From the NCBI GenBank assembly GCA_009667805.1, contig CM019067.1, positions 165,899,073 through 165,963,072 of the forward strand: a stretch of 64,000 nt of DNA. Reading direction: 5' to 3'. Source of the stretch: Leptobrachium leishanense. Its lineage: Eukaryota > Chordata > Amphibia > Anura > Megophryidae. Both the position numbers and the translations under genes were made by a program. How positions within the stretch are numbered: position 1 is the stretch's first letter; each line of letters opens with the position of its first letter. Positions 59,477 to 64,000 of the stretch are shown piece after piece. The notes beneath the pieces were generated by a model. It saw only the letters and a program-made list of their open reading frames with translations, had not been told where the DNA came from and did no database searches.

Positions 59477-60333
59477 TGTTACGGAACGGACATGAGAGCT
59501 CTTTTCAGCGAGCCACATGACTAAAGACTGAACCCTTTTTAAAGACCATTTTTCCTGTTTTCGTTTTGGTTTTGCGTGTGAGCCTATGGACCTCTTATTT
59601 TATTGCTAGATGTGGTTTTATTGGTGTGATGTAATAAAAATGTACCCTGTGACTGTAAAAGTATGAAAGAAACCGTTTGTATGTGTTTTTCCCCGTCGCC
59701 ATTTTGCTCATCCCAGCATGGTCTCACAGGACAAAGGATCTCAGGCCCCAAGATGGAGGATACAGCAAGCCAGCTGATTTGAGGCTTTTCCAAAACCTCA
59801 TCTGCCTAATCACCTGGACAATGGGGGAGCCTGAAAGGGCAAGATAGAGGATACAGCAAGCCAGTTGATTGGAGGCTTTTCCAAGACCTCATCTGCCTAA
59901 TCCCCTGGACAATGAGGGAGCCTGAAAGGGACCTGATAGGGAACAGGAGGCTGGGAAAGGAGCCAATCAGTGCTGGTCGTGTGGGTGGGGGAGTTGGTAA
60001 TCTGTTTGTGTGAAGTTGTATAAATGACCCTGTTGAAACCCATAAAATTCAATTCACTGTTTTAAAGCATACAGCCACGTCTGGTGTCTTCATTTCAGAG
60101 CTACAATCACTATTGCAGGAGACACTCAGCGGTCTCCTGCATCACCACTCAACCCAGGAACGGGATCCCCAAGGCAACACCGCACCATCTCTCCAGACGC
60201 CGGACCAACGCCATTTCATCCTCCAGGCCGCTCGAGACGCTGAGTGCCGTGCCACTCGGTAGTCAGGCCGGACGCCATCAAAGGGGGGGGGTCAGATAGA
60301 GCAGGACCGCAGGCGGACTTCCATCCCGCCACA
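59477..60333 (+). mobile_element. Solo LTR, 857 bp
   Basis: It begins TGTTACGGAACGG and ends CCCGCCACA, with a perfect 5-bp duplication GTGCT (59472-59476 and 60334-60338). A TATA box lies at 60019-60025. Upstream of it are two adjacent 91-bp direct repeats (59750-59840 and 59841-59930), like duplicated U3 enhancers. R/U5 extends about 280 bp past the TATA. There are no internal genes. Similar in size and layout to 27013-27865. The retroelement class (Ty3/gypsy or endogenous retrovirus) is open. Confidence 0.88.
59750..59930. repeat. Two tandem 91-bp units in the LTR U3
   Basis: Both units begin 'aagat.gaggatacagcaag' and end 'gggagcctgaaaggg'. They differ at a few sites. Position upstream of the TATA box suggests an enhancer duplication, an inference from known LTR architecture. 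Confidence 0.9.
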
Positions 60334-61959
60334 GTGCTATTACACATTGTTTCATCAAAAACCTTAAACCACTGCACTGCAGTGAGGAGTGCTGGGAGTT
60401 CTTTGGAATGCTACATCTCTTATTTTTACACCACACAAGGTCAGAGTCTGGCCTTTCCAAAGATACCAAATATGACCATGTAATGTGTAAATATAAAAGA
60501 TAAAAAAATTGATTTTTTCTTTATTTCAAAATTACCTTTTTCTCTCAGTTGTAATGGAAGTGGCATAATGTGCTTTTACTTATAAAGTAAACAATTCCAC
60601 TGCCCTGACTCACCTACTTTACATGCCGGGACTAAATGTAGTGGTGATGGTGCAATGTGTTATTAGTCATTGGTTATTTATCTATCACACAAGAGGCCTC
60701 ACTGCTGCGAGGAGAGGGAGGGTCCTTAGTTTTGACCCCTGTATCTCCATGCTTTACAACACACAAGGTCAAGTGAAGAGTCAAGGCCAGAATCTGCCCT
60801 TTCTAAGGATACCAAAAATTACTGTCCTGTCCCCACTCCACGTACCCCCGGGGTCTATGTGCAGCTTAACAGACAGGTAAACCTCTCCTACGAGTCAATG
60901 TACGGGACCGGTTTGCAGTCTGAAGGTTTTATTAACCCGTTGTAGGAATGTGGTAAAACTATAGGAAAACAGAAATATACGATATAAAGATACAGAATAT
61001 ATACGTGTTTTACATAGATAATAATACAAAACAGGATGTGTCCATATAAAACGTGGGGGTTTTATAACTAGGCCGGACTAAGATTACATGAAAAGCAGCT
61101 GGCTGCAATATAAGGGTTTACAAATTACAGCACATAAGGTGCTTCTAAAGCTGAGGGAAACTGTAAGGTGACTGGGAGGAATTTAGACCATAACCTTACC
61201 GACGATGCTTTCAATAGGGGGAGAGATTGTAATGAGGTGTTCCTTCCAGCTCCTGTGGTGAAGGAAATGGTGGCCTCTCTCCCACAATCCCCTGTAATAG
61301 TGAGGGAAGCACATGACTTAGCCTATAGGAATTCTGGGAAGGCTGAATACCAGGGTGCTGTAAAAATAAACGGGCACTAGATGGCGTCTCTACACATTAC
61401 ATTTCTGCTCTGAAGGCAGCACAATGACCATGTACAATATTAAAATATATATATATTTTATTTTGTTCCAAAACAGCATCATTGTCAAATTGTCAGATAT
61501 AAAATGAGCAATACCATTGTCATTACTCACCTTCTCATTTCCCAGGTGGGGAGGAAGTTCAGTGTTTTACACAGTTAAATAATTCATAAAATGCAATGCA
61601 GCAGAATACAAGTGCCATTTTTTTTTTTTGATAAAGTAACAGGTTCTCTTTTTTTTTAAGAATAGGAATCCATAGAACATATAACCACAAACGTTTGGAT
61701 GGTGAAATGTGGGAAAAATTATTACACATGCTATAAATAATTGAAATCAGTACAGAAATTAAGAACTGGAGTTTTTTGTTATAGCATTCTGCCGAAACAT
61801 GATATATATTCACGTAATAATGATATATATTTTGATCTTCTGAGACTGCTGAAAAAAATATATAATTTGTTCGGTTTCTTTAATAAAACATGATTTCAAA
61901 GCATGTTTAAATATGGTGAGCACAAAACTGTCAAAATGAGCTCAGCACACAGGGGGGAA
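60334..61959. mobile_element. piggyBac-like family fragments, right side of LTR
   Basis: Family phrases occur at 60443-60480 ('cagagtctggcctttccaaagatac'), 60775-60818 and 61480-61545, and the end-proximal 'aaaatgagctcagcacac' at 61935-61952. Between about 60828 and 61420 is unrelated text with an ATAAA-rich interior, probably another insertion of unknown class. The element is too degraded to fix borders. Confidence 0.45.
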
Positions 61960-63611
61960 TTGACTCATCAAATCAAATCAAGCTTAGTTAATACTTGAGA
62001 AACTTTGAGCATTTTTCCCTTGCCCAGTTGTGGTTTCTGCCTTGACCTATTAGCGCGTTCCTTTTGTTTTATTTCTCTAGTTATTGAGTCGACTTGCCGT
62101 TTGGCTTCTCTGGTACTGTATGCTCCTGACCTGGTGTTGTATTATCAATATCATGATCCCTGGATTGCTTGACCTTTGCTCCTTTTATCGACTTCGCTTT
62201 CTCTCATTCTCCTATTCCTTGTCTGAGTCTCGGCTATTCCTGACTATTATAGGGAAAGGTATTTGGTTTAAAATGTACGTGTTTAGGTTCATCCGCTGTG
62301 ACACGTAGTAATAAAAATATGTAAATGTTTGGGATCAGGGGATTAATATTTAGGCCCCTCCCCATCTGTTTTAACTTTGAGAATACCATTAAGGGTTACT
62401 ATGCTTCATTGACAAAGATTAATATTTATTCATTTTGATTCATTTTATTCCCTTATTTGTTTCCGTACATTGTGCTACGGGAAATATTCATTTGGGCAAA
62501 GGAATAAGGTATTTACTATTTCTAACTCTTTCTATACACATAAATTTCTAGGCAAAACCAGGACCCTTTTGTTATTTTATATCCTAGCTGTGCATGATGA
62601 GTTTAAAGCAGAAATGTATGTTACTTTCCATTACACAAGGTTGTTGCGTTATTGCAGAGAAATTGTTTGCTTTTAAAAGGGATAATGTATGTATGATTAA
62701 ATATCTTTTAGCTACGCTGGACAAATCAAGTCACATAAACAAGTTGAAGCCATAAACGCACAGAATATAGGTTTGCCATGTGTTTAAATTAATGAAGTAC
62801 AGCAGAAAAGTGGCTGAATAGTGAGAAAAAGAATGTGAACCAAGGGCAACAAACCAATGTAAATAAATTTCTGATCTGTCAAAGCCACACATGTATGCTG
62901 TCAACATTTGTGGTATGTACAATATATAATTATGGAAATGATGGAAGCTAAAATATTTGTAGTGTGCACATACAAACTGACTTATTGTGCCACTTTCTGC
63001 AATATTGGCATTATTATTTGATACATATAGGAATATTTATATATAAATATATTTTTTTCACTTTATACATATTTATTAATAAAATGAAAATTGAGGTTTC
63101 AAGAGGCCCATTTATATGTTTTTATAGACATAGGTAATTGCATGAATATATTTTTGCAATAGTCCTATAATTAATGTCACTTATAAAAAGTACAATTTAC
63201 AAAATCACAATTTTTTTTGTTGTCCGGTCTACAACATGATGTTTCCTGTTACATCAGTGAAAGCTAAATTATAAATGCTGTGTACAAACAGCATGTTATG
63301 GTACAGGTGCAAGGCCAAATATTTCAGTTAGGTTTGGATTCAGATATTTTGGAATACAAATATTTCAGGTTTGGAAATATTGAGAATTCAGAACTGTCCG
63401 TACTAGTCCAAAACTATCAGACTGTTGTAATTGAATATATACAGTATGTGTTTGCGCTGTTTGGGTTTCCAAAAACTCTTTTAGTTGGACAGGTTTACCT
63501 CCTTTTAATTGATTTCTTCCTCAATATTATTTGCATTTTAGAAGTATGCCATTTTATTACCCTATTGTTTTTTTCTTTTTGCTTTGTTCTGGGTGAAGTA
63601 CATGTGTATGT
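61960..63611. other. No gene recognised
   Basis: The part from 62040 to 62260 (+) is pyrimidine-rich text like the unresolved interspersed repeat at 9830-10240 (minus). The rest is AT-rich. Confidence 0.4.
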
Positions 63612-64000
63612 GACATTTAACCCCATAGTGACAAGGCTGTTTTGCCATTGTCTGTCCGAAAGTGCCCACTACTCTTTTTACATTTCTGCGTTGTTTGTGT
63701 TTAGCTCTGATGTCAGCCACCTCCATGGGAGAAGTCCGCGATTCATTGCCAAATGGCACCGGATAGCGGACCAGCACCTCAGGGGTTCAGCTGTATCTCC
63801 TCCTGTTCAGGAGGGAGAGGGGTCATACCCGATGATGATGTCAGTGCGACAGCTGGGGGCCATAAAAGCAGTGGTCTGACTTCAATGAAGTCAGACTACC
63901 ATGGGACCCTGACCAGAGAGGCGAGTATCGGGAAGGAGGGTGGTTAAAAGACATGATGTACCAAGTACGTCCTTGGTCGTTAAGTGACCATTTCTGTAGG
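63612..64000. mobile_element. piggyBac-like family element, runs off window
   Basis: It starts near TTTAACCCCATAGTGAC and contains 'tgatgatgtcagtgcgac'. Near the window edge it has 'gatgtaccaagtacgtcc' and 'ttggtcgttaagtgacc', inverted relatives of 43813-43851. The right end lies beyond the window. A 199-codon frame overlaps its left half but is not protein-like. Confidence 0.5.

Noticed and set aside
63280..63879. 199-codon open frame, one of the two longest in the window
   Set aside because: The first half is AT-rich and hydrophobic without motif, and the second half runs into a piggyBac-like repeat. There is no splice or promoter context.

Overview
This window looks like intergenic or intronic DNA from a large, repeat-rich vertebrate genome. 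The best guess is a frog or other amphibian, because it mixes L2, CR1, L1 and tRNA-SINE retroposons with many short TTAA-flanked and hAT-like DNA transposons. This is inferred from repeat style; no gene in the window fixes the species. There is no sign of bacterial or phage organisation. Long open frames are either transposon-derived or chance.

The only non-repeat coding candidate is a 75-base, splice-bounded segment at 48712-48786 (+), read as one internal exon of an unidentified gene with large introns. Everything else supportable is mobile DNA. (1) Non-LTR elements: L2-type LINE 3' parts at 2042-2532, 29662-30410 and 35172-37551 (all -); a second L2/CR1-clade LINE tail at 40976-42480 (-); CR1 3' ends at 7643-7935, 39056-39345 and 47979-48357 (+); L1 ORF1 remains at 12560-13575 (-); and an L1 ORF2 copy with target duplication at 57124-58957 (-). 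(2) tRNA-derived SINEs at 18895-19395 and 51527-51741. (3) Solo LTRs or LTR-like elements at 27013-27865 and 59477-60333, each with TG...CA ends and a perfect 5-bp duplication, and a probable third at 14535-16361. (4) DNA transposons: piggyBac-like elements flanked by TTAA, hAT-like elements with 8-bp duplications, a GGGC-ended family with 3-bp duplications (PIF/Harbinger-like), a CAGGGTTATTC-ended family in short hairpin and long forms, and a GC-rich MITE pair ending in AGGCTGGGGTC.

Region by region: 1-2033 is mostly unique apart from two small MITEs. 2034-7325 is stacked foldback, piggyBac-like and CAGGG-type elements. 7326-9390 is largely unique with a CR1 end. 9391-16800 is the densest block, with one three-level and one four-level nest of insertions. 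17000-25900 is mostly unique, with scattered SINE and MITE copies. 25982-32380 carries two GGGC-family elements, a solo LTR, an L2 tail and a perfect-TSD hAT. 33818-43800 holds a MITE, the longest L2 copy and a LINE split by a 954-bp palindromic hAT. 43813-48360 is mixed DNA transposons. 48360-53100 is mostly unique and contains the candidate exon. 53133-64000 holds two more GGGC elements, the L1 copy, and a piggyBac-like fragment cluster split by a solo LTR.

The notable points are the order of nested insertions, readable because removing each guest restores its host; two hammerhead-ribozyme-like motifs with the same geometry but different stem sequences; very long hairpins that could form double-stranded RNA if transcribed; and a SINE that shares its 3' tail with a LINE in the same window. 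I found no convincing new multi-gene system.
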